Shown: one piece after another, positions 1 to 8,640 of the stretch
Position numbering within the stretch: position 1 is the first letter of the stretch
Layout of the letters: the number at the start of each line of letters is the position of its first letter
Assembly (NCBI RefSeq): GCF_000620785.1
Contig: NZ_JIAI01000007.1
Coordinates: 186,001-250,000, forward strand
Direction of reading: 5' to 3'
Source of the DNA: Actinospineispora acaciae DSM 45401
GTDB lineage: Bacteria > Actinomycetota > Actinomycetes > Mycobacteriales > Pseudonocardiaceae
Length of the DNA stretch: 64,000 nucleotides
Notes under the pieces: model-generated
Databases searched by the model: none
The model's input: the letters and a program-made list of their open reading frames with translations, nothing else
Told to the model about the DNA's origin: nothing
Translations under genes and position numbers: made by a program

Positions 1-287
1 ACGCTCACCGCCACCAGCTCAACCCCGTCCGGCGCGGCCAACTCCACCGCCACCGTCGTCGTCTCCCCCTCGAACACCCCCGTCACCTCGATGCGCGCCC
101 GCACCCCCAGCACCGTCCCCGGCCGCGCGCTCCACCACACCCCGGCCAGCGCCCCAACCAGCGGCGCCCCGAACACCACCAGGTCGAACCGCCCCGCCAG
201 CACCGCCGCTCCCGCCGCCGCCACCCCGCCCGCGACCGCCCAGCCCAGCCACCCCGCCGGCCGCCACACGATCCGCTCCTCCGCCAT
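1..287 (-). CDS. DUF58-family protein, N-terminal part (runs off the window)
   Basis: Reading from an ATG at 287 gives an uninterrupted frame to the window edge, starting MAEERIVWRPAGW. A hydrophobic stretch at about residues 13-50 would form two membrane segments, followed by a WWSARPG turn and the beginning of a beta-rich domain. This is the usual start of DUF58 proteins, which sit next to moxR and DUF4129 genes as they do here. The operon order MoxR then DUF58 supports the call. The diagnostic C-terminal vWA-like part is outside the window, so the family assignment rests on context and the N-terminal shape. A 46-bp palindrome separates it from moxR, so it may be transcribed separately. Confidence 0.6.
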   Translation of the reverse strand, partial: MAEERIVWRPAGWLGWAVAGGVAAAGAAVLAGRFDLVVFGAPLVGALAGVWWSARPGTVLGVRARIEVTGVFEGETTTVAVELAAPDGVELVAVS

Positions 288-314
288 GGCTCCACTCGTT
301 TCCGCTGGTCAGAA

Positions 315-353
315 CCCGTGAGTGGCTAGGGGTGCCATAGCACCCCTAGCCAC

Positions 354-360
<7 letters not shown>
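315..360. terminator. 46-bp perfect palindrome, copy 1 (repeat family, probable terminator and six-frame stop)
   Basis: Two 20-nt arms beginning CCCGTGAGTGGCTAG pair perfectly around a 6-nt loop (CCATAG). Copies of identical length lie at 14504-14549 and 18391-18436. The TGA in the arm is the stop codon of moxR (354-356). Every one of the six frames meets a stop inside the element. There is no T-tract, so if it terminates transcription it is a U-less stem-loop, as is common in actinomycetes. Confidence 0.85.
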
Positions 361-1306
<946 letters not shown>

Positions 1307-1310
<4 letters not shown>

Positions 1311-1612
1311 GGCCGGTCCAGTTCGCGCAGGATCCGGAGCAGGGCGTCGCGGCCGGGTCCGGGGGCGGAGCGGTCGGGCGAGCGGGGCGCGTCCGGGTCG
1401 ACCAGCGCCCACAGCTCGGGGTCGAGCCGGCGGGCGGCGGCCGCGAGGTCGACCAGTTCGGCGAGGACGGGGCGCACGCTGTGGTCCCAGTCCCGGGCCG
1501 AGCCGCCCGACCAGGCCGCGGCGGCGAGGTAGCGGCGGTAGGTCGGGGAGGCCGAGACGGTGTCGGGCTCGACGTCCGGGGTACGGGCGGTGGCACGCCA
1601 CCAGCGGCTCAT
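1307..1612 (-). CDS. Small hypothetical protein between MoxR and DUF4129 genes
   Basis: A 101-aa protein starting MSRWWRATARTPD, coupled on both sides by 4-bp ATGA overlaps (1609-1612 with the DUF4129 gene, 1307-1310 with moxR). It is rich in Trp, Arg and Ala, has no predicted membrane segment, and contains a helical central part (YRRYLAAAAWSGG, then LAELVDLAAAARRLDPELW). I do not recognise a domain. Its position inside a tightly coupled operon argues strongly that it is translated and works with the MoxR/DUF58/DUF4129 set at the membrane. Confidence 0.7.
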
Positions 1613-2544
1613 CGGGGGCCGTCCAGGGCGGTCAGGATCGCGGACAGGGCGTCGGCGGCGGCGTCCCGGTCGGCGGGGTGCATCGGGTGCGCGCTGAACC
1701 GCGCCTCGCGGAACAGTTCGAGCAGCGCGCGGGCGGGCGCTTCGGGGATGCGTGCGTCGCCGGTCAGGCCGCGGCGGAGCACCTCGTCGGGGGTGTCGGC
1801 GGCCCTCGGCGCCACCGCGCCGCCGAGACGAGCCAGCGCGCCCTCCATCGCGGCGAAGCAGGCCACGATGGCCCGCCTCGGGTCGGTGATCGCGCGGTCC
1901 CGCACGGCCGCGAGCCCTCGACCGGCCGCCTCCCGCGCCACAGCGTCGGCCGGCTCGGCCTCGGGAGCGTCGACGATCGCCCGGCGCCGACGTAACAGCA
2001 GCACCGCCAGCGCGAGCACCGAGGCCAACATCGCGAAGACGATCAAGTATCCGACGGGCCCAGGTTGACCCGCGTCGGATGCCGGCGCCGGCACGCCGCC
2101 GGGAGCCGGCGCATCGGTCGGCGTCACCGTCGGCGGCGAGGCCCCTGGCTCGCGCGGCGGTCGGTCCGACGGCGGCGGTACGGCGTACGGCCTGGTCAAC
2201 AGCAGCACGCCGAGCCCGGCCAGCGCGCCGACCAACACCGCGACCAGCACCCGCCGGCGCCCGGCCGGCGGAGGCGGCGGCCGGCGCCGGACCACCGACA
2301 CCGTCGGAAGCCGCCGCGCCCACCCCGCCCAGGCCAGCAGCACCAGCCCGGCCACCAGCACCCCGACGCAGACCACGCCCAGGACGTCGACCACCACGGC
2401 CCCGACCGCCCCGGGCACGCGTGGCATCTGTGGCACCCCGCCGGCCCGCTCCCGAGCCGCCACCACGACCAGGACGACCAACACGGCCACCGCACCGACG
2501 CGCACCGACGAACCGCCGTGCGTCCCGTTCGGTGGGTTGTCCAT
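1609..2544 (-). CDS. DUF4129 domain membrane protein
   Basis: A 311-aa integral membrane protein with hydrophobic segments at about residues 17-30, 47-72, 97-115 and 160-182. The last is followed by a basic stop (LLLRRRR) and a cytoplasmic C-terminal domain (about 195-311). That domain carries the DUF4129 signature: AIVACFAAMEGALARLGG, then TPDEVLRRGLTG and LLELFREARFSAHPM. A Pro-rich loop lies between segments 3 and 4. DUF4129 proteins are regularly encoded with MoxR and DUF58 proteins. ATG at 2544; the stop overlaps the next gene by 4 bp. No function is established for the family beyond its association with envelope processes. Confidence 0.85.
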   Translation of the reverse strand: MDNPPNGTHGGSSVRVGAVAVLVVLVVVAARERAGGVPQMPRVPGAVGAVVVDVLGVVCVGVLVAGLVLLAWAGWARRLPTVSVVRRRPPPPPAGRRRVLVAVLVGALAGLGVLLLTRPYAVPPPSDRPPREPGASPPTVTPTDAPAPGGVPAPASDAGQPGPVGYLIVFAMLASVLALAVLLLRRRRAIVDAPEAEPADAVAREAAGRGLAAVRDRAITDPRRAIVACFAAMEGALARLGGAVAPRAADTPDEVLRRGLTGDARIPEAPARALLELFREARFSAHPMHPADRDAAADALSAILTALDGPR

Positions 2545-2579
2545 GAACCGCCTCCGGCGATGAACCCGCCCGAAGAAGG

Positions 2580-3005
2580 TTACTCACCCACCCGCAGCTC
2601 ACGCAGCGGCCGACCGCCGTCGACGAACACCCGCCCACCGGGCGCCAACGCCGCCGCGATCCGTCTCAACGCCGCCCGCCCGGCCTCCGGATGACGCCCG
2701 TCCAACGCCCCGACCCGGATCGCGAACACGAGATCGAACGGCCCCTCCCCCGGTTCCGGCGTGAACGACTCCGCCGCGACCCGCCGAACGCTCATCCGCC
2801 CCGACGTGATCTCCTCCGCACACGCCGCCCGCGCCTGCGCAACCGCCGCGGCCGACCGGTCGACGGCGAGGATGTGCCCGGACGTCAGCCGGGCCGCCAC
2901 CGCCCGTGCGGCGGCCCCCGGCCCGCACCCGATCTCCAGCACGCGCGCCCCCGGCGTCAGCGGCAGGGCGTCCACGATCTCCCGCAGCCGCGGCGACAGC
3001 GTCAC
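2580..3005 (-). CDS. Small class I SAM-dependent methyltransferase
   Basis: A 141-aa protein starting at a GTG that overlaps the stop of the upstream GNAT gene (GTGA, 3002-3005). Motif I (ARVLEIGCGPGAAARAVA) is complete, as is the acidic post-I position (ILAVDRS), and a FDLVFAIRVGALDGRHP segment corresponds to motif II. The protein is short for the family and lacks an obvious C-terminal substrate-binding region. Being the last gene of the putative aromatic catabolic operon, it may have a housekeeping or detoxifying role; the substrate cannot be read from sequence. Confidence 0.8.
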   Translation of the reverse strand: MTLSPRLREIVDALPLTPGARVLEIGCGPGAAARAVAARLTSGHILAVDRSAAAVAQARAACAEEITSGRMSVRRVAAESFTPEPGEGPFDLVFAIRVGALDGRHPEAGRAALRRIAAALAPGGRVFVDGGRPLRELRVGE

Positions 3006-3520
3006 CGCACGGCACCGGCCGCACGCACCATGGCCAGCCTCGGCCACCTGTCCAGCCCGGCCCCGCGCTCCATCTCCCGGATCGCCCGCAGCCCCGGCCC
3101 CAGCTCGCCCTCGGCCAGCTCGACGAACCCCAGCCTGCGGTAGTACGGCGCGTTCCACGGCACCTCGAGGTACGTGGTCAGGCTCAGCTCGGCGGTGCCG
3201 GCCGCGAGCGCCTCACCGCCGGCGTGCTCGATCAGCTCCCGCCCGAGCCCGCGCCTGGCCGCGTCCGGATGCACCGAGACCTGCGCGATGTGCAGCCGTT
3301 CGTCCACCGGATGCGCCAGCAGGAAGCCGAGGGCCGGCCCACCGTCCGTGATCACCCACGCCCGCCCGGCGCGCTGGTAGTGCGACAGGTCCGCCAGCGA
3401 CGTCGGGTCCTCGTCGGCGATCATCGCCATGCCGATGTCCCGGAACGGCTCGCCGGAGGCCTGTTCCAGGGCCCGCAGCCCGGGCAGCTCGTCCTGCCGC
3501 GCCACCCTGATCGTGCTCAA
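3002..3520 (-). CDS. GNAT-family N-acetyltransferase
   Basis: A 172-aa acyl-CoA-dependent N-acetyltransferase. Motif A (QVSVHPDAARRGLGREL) and the terminal YYRRLGFVEL segment are clear. I place the start at a TTG (3520), read as M-S-T-I-R-V, because it overlaps the TGA of the preceding gene as TTGA and has a GAGG-like ribosome site just upstream; a longer version from an ATG at 3550 is possible. It is sixth in the operon that starts with the aryl-CoA ligase. An aminated aromatic intermediate would be a reasonable substrate, but that is inference. Confidence 0.8.
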   Translation of the reverse strand: MSTIRVARQDELPGLRALEQASGEPFRDIGMAMIADEDPTSLADLSHYQRAGRAWVITDGGPALGFLLAHPVDERLHIAQVSVHPDAARRGLGRELIEHAGGEALAAGTAELSLTTYLEVPWNAPYYRRLGFVELAEGELGPGLRAIREMERGAGLDRWPRLAMVRAAGAVR

Positions 3521-5160
3521 TGTCCTCGGAACGCCTCCGCCAGCCACCACGACCCGCCATCATCGGCGATCTTCGCGTCGATCACCAGCGGTTTGTCCCT
3601 CGGACCGTCCAGCCAGCCGGTGACCGCGTCCAGGTCCTCGACGGTACGGACGGTCACCCCTTCGCAGCCGAAGCCCCGTCCGACCGAGGCCAGGTCGGTG
3701 TCGGCGAACCGCACGATGTCCTGGTCCTCGCCCACGAAGTGGTGCACCTCGGCGCCGTACCCGGCGTCGTTGTACACGACCACCACCAGGGGAAGGCCGA
3801 GCCGGACGACGGTGTCCAGCTCGACCAGGCTCATCTGGAAGCCACCGTCGCCGACCGCGGCGACCGGCAGCCGGTCGGGGCGCGCCAGGGCCGCGCCGAC
3901 GGCGGTGGCCAGGCCCAGCCCGATGGACTGGAACGACTGCGTGAAGCAGAACCCGAACTCGTCGGGCACCGACAGGTACGCGCTCGGGTAGCCCATGAAG
4001 TTGCCCGAGTCCACCGCCACCACCCGCTCGGCGGGCAGCAGCTCGTCCAGCCGTTTCGACAGCGTGCGCGGGTCGATCGCGTTCGCGGTGGAGATGTCGT
4101 CGTGCTTGACGTCGTTCCAGCGCCGCTGCTCGGCGATCCGGGTCCGCAGCTCCTCCGTGCGACAGCCCGCGCGGGCGGCCCCGAGCGCGGAACGGACGTC
4201 CGCCGCGGTCAGGCCCACGTCGCCGACCACGCCGAGGTCGACGGGACGGTTCGCGCCGAGCGCTGCCTGTTCGACGTCCACCTGTGCGACCTTGGCGTCC
4301 GCGCCGATCAGGGCGCCGTGCCGCATGGTCCACATGTTCAGCGCGCAGCCCCAGCCGACGACCAGGTCGGCGGCGGTGATGAGCTCGGCGGCCAGCGGCG
4401 AGGCGAACCCGCCGGAGATGCCCAGCGACCACGGGTCGTCGTGGAACAGCCCGTGCGCCACCGCCGAGGTTGCCAGCAGCGCCCCGGACGCCTCGGCCAG
4501 CTCCCGCAGCGGCCCGGCCGCCGCGCGCGCCCCCCGCCCGGCCACGAACACCGGCCGGCGCGCGTCCGCGATCATCGCGGCCAGCGCGTCCACCGCCCCG
4601 GGATCGGCCCGCACCGCCGCCGGCGCCCCCACCGCCGCCACCGACGCAGCGCCCTCCGGAACGGGAAGGTCCTGCACGTCCAGCGGCAGGTTCAACACCA
4701 CCGTGCGCCGCTGCTGCACGGCCGTGCGGTACGCGCGCACCGTGTCCGCGACCGCGCTGCGCGCCGAGTGCACCCGCTCCGGCACCGCGCCCACCGCCCG
4801 CACCAGGTTGTCCTGGTCGATCCGGAAGTTGGACAGCACCGCCGCGCCCGCCGTGTCCGCGGTGAGCACCAGCAGCGGCGTCCGGCTCTTCGCCGCCTCG
4901 CCGATGCCGGTCATGGCGTTGGTCAGCCCGCAGCCCTGGTGCAGCGACACCACCGCGACCTCGCCGCTCATCCGGGCGTAGGCGTCGGCCATGGTGGCCG
5001 CCCCCGCCTCGTGCCGGGTGGCGATGTACCGCGCCCCGGCCGCCCGCAACGCGTTCGTCACCCGGAAGTTGCCACTGCCCACCACCCCGAACACCGGCCC
5101 CACCCCGAGCCGCCCGAGCGTCCCCCCGACCGCCTCGGCCACCGTCACTGTCGATGTCAT
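3517..5160 (-). CDS. ThDP-dependent decarboxylase of the acetolactate synthase / benzoylformate decarboxylase superfamily
   Basis: 547 aa with the three-domain layout of the family: N-terminal PYR domain (1-170), central domain (185-320) and C-terminal PP domain with GDGGFQM...YND for Mg-ThDP. Glu51 (RHEAG) is the conserved residue that activates the cofactor. Compared from memory with benzoylformate decarboxylase, Ser29 (VVGSGN), Glu51, His74 (SLHQGCG) and His281 (MRHGAL) fall where that enzyme has its catalytic Ser, Glu and two His. This favours a 2-oxo-acid decarboxylase over a true acetolactate synthase. The gene overlaps the cyclase upstream by ATGA (5157-5160). If the cyclase makes isatinate (2-aminobenzoylformate), this enzyme would give 2-aminobenzaldehyde. 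That reaction is inferred. Confidence 0.75.
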   Translation of the reverse strand: MTSTVTVAEAVGGTLGRLGVGPVFGVVGSGNFRVTNALRAAGARYIATRHEAGAATMADAYARMSGEVAVVSLHQGCGLTNAMTGIGEAAKSRTPLLVLTADTAGAAVLSNFRIDQDNLVRAVGAVPERVHSARSAVADTVRAYRTAVQQRRTVVLNLPLDVQDLPVPEGAASVAAVGAPAAVRADPGAVDALAAMIADARRPVFVAGRGARAAAGPLRELAEASGALLATSAVAHGLFHDDPWSLGISGGFASPLAAELITAADLVVGWGCALNMWTMRHGALIGADAKVAQVDVEQAALGANRPVDLGVVGDVGLTAADVRSALGAARAGCRTEELRTRIAEQRRWNDVKHDDISTANAIDPRTLSKRLDELLPAERVVAVDSGNFMGYPSAYLSVPDEFGFCFTQSFQSIGLGLATAVGAALARPDRLPVAAVGDGGFQMSLVELDTVVRLGLPLVVVVYNDAGYGAEVHHFVGEDQDIVRFADTDLASVGRGFGCEGVTVRTVEDLDAVTGWLDGPRDKPLVIDAKIADDGGSWWLAEAFRGH

Positions 5161-5933
5161 GAACGCTCCACCAGCGCATACACCCGCGCCGGGCTGCCCG
5201 AGCCGCCCACGATCGGCAGCGGCGACACCACCAGCATCGCCCCGGTGGCCGGCAGCCGGTCCAGGTTGCGCAGCTGGGTCAGCCCGCACTTGCCCGCACC
5301 CAGGATCAGCTCGTGACACGGGAACGCCGGGTCCAGCTCCATCGCCCGGCCCGCGTCGGTACCCACCGTCTCCACCCCGAACCCGGCGATCGGCGACTCC
5401 TCGGCCAGCCACTTCGCGCACTCCGCCGCCACCCCCGGCGTGTGCGACCCCGCGTCGTCCACGTTCAGAAAGCTCTCGGAGTCGTTCGACCGCACGTCCC
5501 ACCCCGTCCGGTAGAGCAACCAGCCGCCGTCGGGCAGCGCGCCGTGCTCGGCCTCCCACTTGCGCACGTCCTCGATCTGGAGCAGGAAGTCCGGGTCGGC
5601 GGCCACCCGGTCCGAGACGTCCAGCACCACGGCCGGCGCGACCAGCGTGCGCAGCGGGATCTGGGACACGTCGTTGCCGTCCTTGCCGGACAGCCAGTGG
5701 TTCGGCGCGTCCACGTGGGTGCCGGTGTGCTCGCCGGTGTGGATGTTGTTCCAGTACCAGCGCGGGCCGCGCTCGTCGTAGCGGCTGATCTCCTCGAGCT
5801 GGAAGTTGATCGTGTTGGCGAACGGCTCCGGCAGCCGCAGCACCGGCGTGGAGTCGCGCAGCGGCGCCGTCAGGTCGACGACCTCGATGCGGTTGGCGCT
5901 CAATGCGGACTGCAGCTCGGACAACACGGACAT
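5157..5933 (-). CDS. Cyclase-family metal-dependent amidohydrolase (isatin hydrolase / kynurenine formamidase type)
   Basis: 258 aa of the cyclase family (Pfam PF04199), which includes kynurenine formamidase and isatin hydrolase. The metal-binding signature is present as HTGTHVDAPNH, with His69, His73, Asp75 and His79. The start ATG at 5933 has AAGGAG seven bases upstream; an in-frame ATG at 5948 lacks that spacing. The gene begins 1 bp after the upstream stop and overlaps the ThDP enzyme gene by ATGA. Both known activities feed anthranilate: isatin to isatinate, or N-formylkynurenine to kynurenine. Pairing with a benzoylformate-decarboxylase-like enzyme and no kynureninase favours isatin hydrolysis. 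Confidence 0.75.
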   Translation of the reverse strand: MSVLSELQSALSANRIEVVDLTAPLRDSTPVLRLPEPFANTINFQLEEISRYDERGPRWYWNNIHTGEHTGTHVDAPNHWLSGKDGNDVSQIPLRTLVAPAVVLDVSDRVAADPDFLLQIEDVRKWEAEHGALPDGGWLLYRTGWDVRSNDSESFLNVDDAGSHTPGVAAECAKWLAEESPIAGFGVETVGTDAGRAMELDPAFPCHELILGAGKCGLTQLRNLDRLPATGAMLVVSPLPIVGGSGSPARVYALVERS

Positions 5934-5934
5934 G

Positions 5935-7050
5935 TCAGGCTCCTTCAAGGGACTGGCGGGGGATGCGGATGCCTCTGGCTTCCAACCGGGGAATGACCTC
6001 GGCGGCGAAGTGCTCCAGCTCGCCGACGTAGTCCACGAACGACAATGTCATGCCGGCCAGCCCGGCCTTGGCGTAGCGCTCGATCTCGTCGGCGACGTCG
6101 TCCGGGCTGCCGATCAGCGGGCAGGTGCCGTGCCCGGCGGCGAACCGGGACCGGAAGGTGGCCAGCATCTCCTTGGTGAACGACTGCGCGTGCATGCCCT
6201 GCAGCCGCATCAGGTTGTCCACCGCGTCCCAGTCGGCGTTCTCCTCGGCGTAGTAGCGCAGGTACTCCTCGGCCTCCGCGCGGGTGGCCCGGCAGACCAC
6301 GTGCGCCGGCGACATCACGCCCACCGACCGCTCGTACACGTTGCGGGCCGTCTCGGTGAGCTGCGTGACCACCTTCGCGCCCTCGTCGGCGTCGCCGATG
6401 ATGGTGAACACGAAGTTGGCGTTGCGGGCGGCGAAGTCCCGGCCCTGCGGGCTGGAGCCGGCGTTGAGCACCGGCAGCGCGCCGTGCACCGGCTTGGGCA
6501 TCGACTCCACGCCCCGCAGCGAGAAGAACCGCCCGTCCAGGTCGTACCGTCCCTCCCTGGTCCACAGCGTGCGGACGTGGTCGAACCACTCCTGCGCCAG
6601 CGCGTACCTGTCGTCGTGGCTGGACGGCAGCTCGACGCCCATCGCCTCGTACTCCGGCTGGTTCCAGCCCGCGACGATGTTCACCCCGGCCCGCCCGTCC
6701 GCCACCTGGTCGATGGTGGCGAGCTGTTTCGCACTGACCACCGGGTGGTTGAACGCGGTGTGCACGGTGGCGAACACGACCACGCGGCGGGTGCTGGCCA
6801 GCAGCGCGGCGGCCCACGGGATCGGCTCCAGCACGCCCTCGTGGAAGTTGGTCTCGCCGCCGTAGCCGATCCACCGGGCGATCGGCAGGATGAAGTCGAT
6901 CCCGACCTCGTCGGCCAGCCGGCCCAGCGCCAGGTTGTCCGCCCAGCTCGCGCTCCACCGCTCCGGGACCCTGGTCACCGCCAGCCCGCCGGAGCAGTTC
7001 GGCGAGAACAGCCCGAGCTTGAAGTCCCTGCCGTCGGTCAGTGTGTTCAC
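5935..7050 (-). CDS. LLM-class flavin-dependent monooxygenase (RutA/SfnG-like)
   Basis: 371 aa, single-domain luciferase-like TIM barrel. It has the N-terminal LGLFSPN strand, an IDFILPIARWIGYGG substrate loop and NIVAGWNQPEY, the hallmark of the alkanesulfonate/dimethylsulfone/RutA group of FMNH2- or NADH/FMN-dependent oxygenases. The GTG start at 7050 has AGGAGG upstream and overlaps the previous stop (GTGA). RutA itself opens a heterocyclic ring at an amide carbon, so a role in oxidising an N-heterocycle before the isatin step is attractive but not shown. Confidence 0.8.
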   Translation of the reverse strand: MNTLTDGRDFKLGLFSPNCSGGLAVTRVPERWSASWADNLALGRLADEVGIDFILPIARWIGYGGETNFHEGVLEPIPWAAALLASTRRVVVFATVHTAFNHPVVSAKQLATIDQVADGRAGVNIVAGWNQPEYEAMGVELPSSHDDRYALAQEWFDHVRTLWTREGRYDLDGRFFSLRGVESMPKPVHGALPVLNAGSSPQGRDFAARNANFVFTIIGDADEGAKVVTQLTETARNVYERSVGVMSPAHVVCRATRAEAEEYLRYYAEENADWDAVDNLMRLQGMHAQSFTKEMLATFRSRFAAGHGTCPLIGSPDDVADEIERYAKAGLAGMTLSFVDYVGELEHFAAEVIPRLEARGIRIPRQSLEGA

Positions 7051-8630
7051 CGGCGCCTCCTGGAGCTTCGGGTCAGGGTGGCGGCGACGATGTGGCCGGA
7101 CCCGCCGCCGAGCCCGGCGCCGGGGTGGGTGGACGCGCCGATGTGCCACAGCCCGGGCACCGCCGTCCGGTGCGACGCCGCCGCCGGGAACGGCCGCCAC
7201 CACAGGTTCTGGTCCAGCTCGGACGAGCCGCCGTACGGGTCGCCGCCGACCGCGTTCGGGTTCGCCGCCGCCAGGTCCGCCGGGGTGATGACGTCCACCG
7301 CCCGCACCTTGGCCAGCAGGTCGGGCGCGTGCTCGGCGACCCTGGCCAGCACCCGGTCCGCGTACGCCCGCCCGACCGACGCGGACCACTGCCCTCCGGT
7401 CGCGATCTCGCCGCCCGCGTCCCCGACCGGCCGGGACGGCACCTCCTGCAGCTGCAGCCACAGCGCGGCCGCGCCGTCCGGCACCCGGGACGGGTCGAGC
7501 ACGAACTGCTGGCCCACCGCCACCGTCGGGCGGGACGGCAGCAGCCCGGCCTCGGCCTGCGCGCACGCGATGCCGGTGCTGCCCGAGCCGTCCGAGACGT
7601 GGATCAGCGGCACCTGTGACAGCTGAGGCTCGCGCCAGGCCGGCGGCCCGGACAGCGCCACGTGCACCTGCATCGCGCCCCGGCCGTAGCGGTACCGCCC
7701 GGCCGCCTCGACCACGCGGGCCGGAACGCCGCCCCCGAGCAACCGCCCGTACAGCGCCGTCGGGGTCACCGAGGCGATCACCGCCCGTTCGGCGCGCAGC
7801 TCGCGCCCCGAGGCCAGCCGGACGCCGACCGCCCGGCCACCCTCGACCAGGATCTCGGTGACCGTCGAGTACGGCTCCACCTGCACCTTCAGCTCGTCCA
7901 GCAGCGCCGCGAAGGCCGCCACGAACCGGCCCGCCCCGCCGGCCACCACCGGCAGGCCGAACCCGTGCATGGTGGCCGCCAGCACCGGCAGCATGAACCC
8001 GCCGCCCGCCTGGTCCGGCGCCAGCCCGGCGTGCAGCAGCCACGGCGCCCAGAGCTGGTCGAACTCCCAGCCGTCGAACTCCCGCCGCCCGTACCCCCGC
8101 CCGCTGGTGGCCAGGTCGACCAGCATCCGCTCCGCGCCGCGCGCCCGCACCTTCCGCAGCAGCCCCAGCGCGGCCCTCATACCGCGCGGCGAGCGCGGCT
8201 CGGTGCCCATCAGCGCCCCGACCTGCCCGGCGGTACGGCCGAACGCGTCGAGCATGGCCAGGTACCGCGACCGGTCCCGCTCGTGCGCGAACCCGGCGAC
8301 TGTCGCGGCCGGGTCGCGGTGCGCGATCACGCACCGGCCGTCGTCGGCGACGCTGGCGGTGACCATGCCGTCGGTGTTGCGGTACTCCAGCCCGTGCCGG
8401 TGCAGGTCCGGGCCGAGCGCGGCGTAGGCCGGCCCGGAGGTGAACAGCGGGTGCCAGGACGAGAACGTGTCGTGCAGGTACCCCGGCAGGGTGCGCTCCT
8501 CGGTGGCGATGAACCCGCCGAGCCGGTCGCCGCCCTCCACCAGCGCGACCGACCACCCCGCCTTCGCCAGCTCCGCCGATGCGACGAGCCCGTTGATGCC
8601 CGCGCCTATCACCACCGCATCGACGGTCAT
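7047..8630 (-). CDS. FAD-dependent oxidoreductase of the phytoene desaturase-like family
   Basis: 527 aa with an N-terminal dinucleotide-binding motif (VVIGAGINGLVASAELAKAG), a GGDRLGG FAD motif and a C-terminal FAD signature (GLWHIGASTHPGAGLGGGSG). This is the layout of carotenoid desaturase/amine-oxidase-like flavoproteins (COG1233). It is the second gene of the operon, 10 bp after the ligase's frame begins downstream, and overlaps the monooxygenase gene by GTGA (7047-7050). No phytoene synthase or other carotenoid gene is nearby, so carotenoid work is unlikely; oxidation of a small cyclic substrate in the catabolic route is more plausible. Substrate unknown. Confidence 0.8.
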   Translation of the reverse strand: MTVDAVVIGAGINGLVASAELAKAGWSVALVEGGDRLGGFIATEERTLPGYLHDTFSSWHPLFTSGPAYAALGPDLHRHGLEYRNTDGMVTASVADDGRCVIAHRDPAATVAGFAHERDRSRYLAMLDAFGRTAGQVGALMGTEPRSPRGMRAALGLLRKVRARGAERMLVDLATSGRGYGRREFDGWEFDQLWAPWLLHAGLAPDQAGGGFMLPVLAATMHGFGLPVVAGGAGRFVAAFAALLDELKVQVEPYSTVTEILVEGGRAVGVRLASGRELRAERAVIASVTPTALYGRLLGGGVPARVVEAAGRYRYGRGAMQVHVALSGPPAWREPQLSQVPLIHVSDGSGSTGIACAQAEAGLLPSRPTVAVGQQFVLDPSRVPDGAAALWLQLQEVPSRPVGDAGGEIATGGQWSASVGRAYADRVLARVAEHAPDLLAKVRAVDVITPADLAAANPNAVGGDPYGGSSELDQNLWWRPFPAAASHRTAVPGLWHIGASTHPGAGLGGGSGHIVAATLTRSSRRRR

Positions 8631-8640
8631 CCGCTACCTC

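Noticed and set aside
7047-8630. The phytoene-desaturase-like gene as part of a carotenoid pathway
   Set aside because: No phytoene synthase, cyclase of carotenoid type or other crt gene occurs in the window, and the gene is locked into the aromatic operon.
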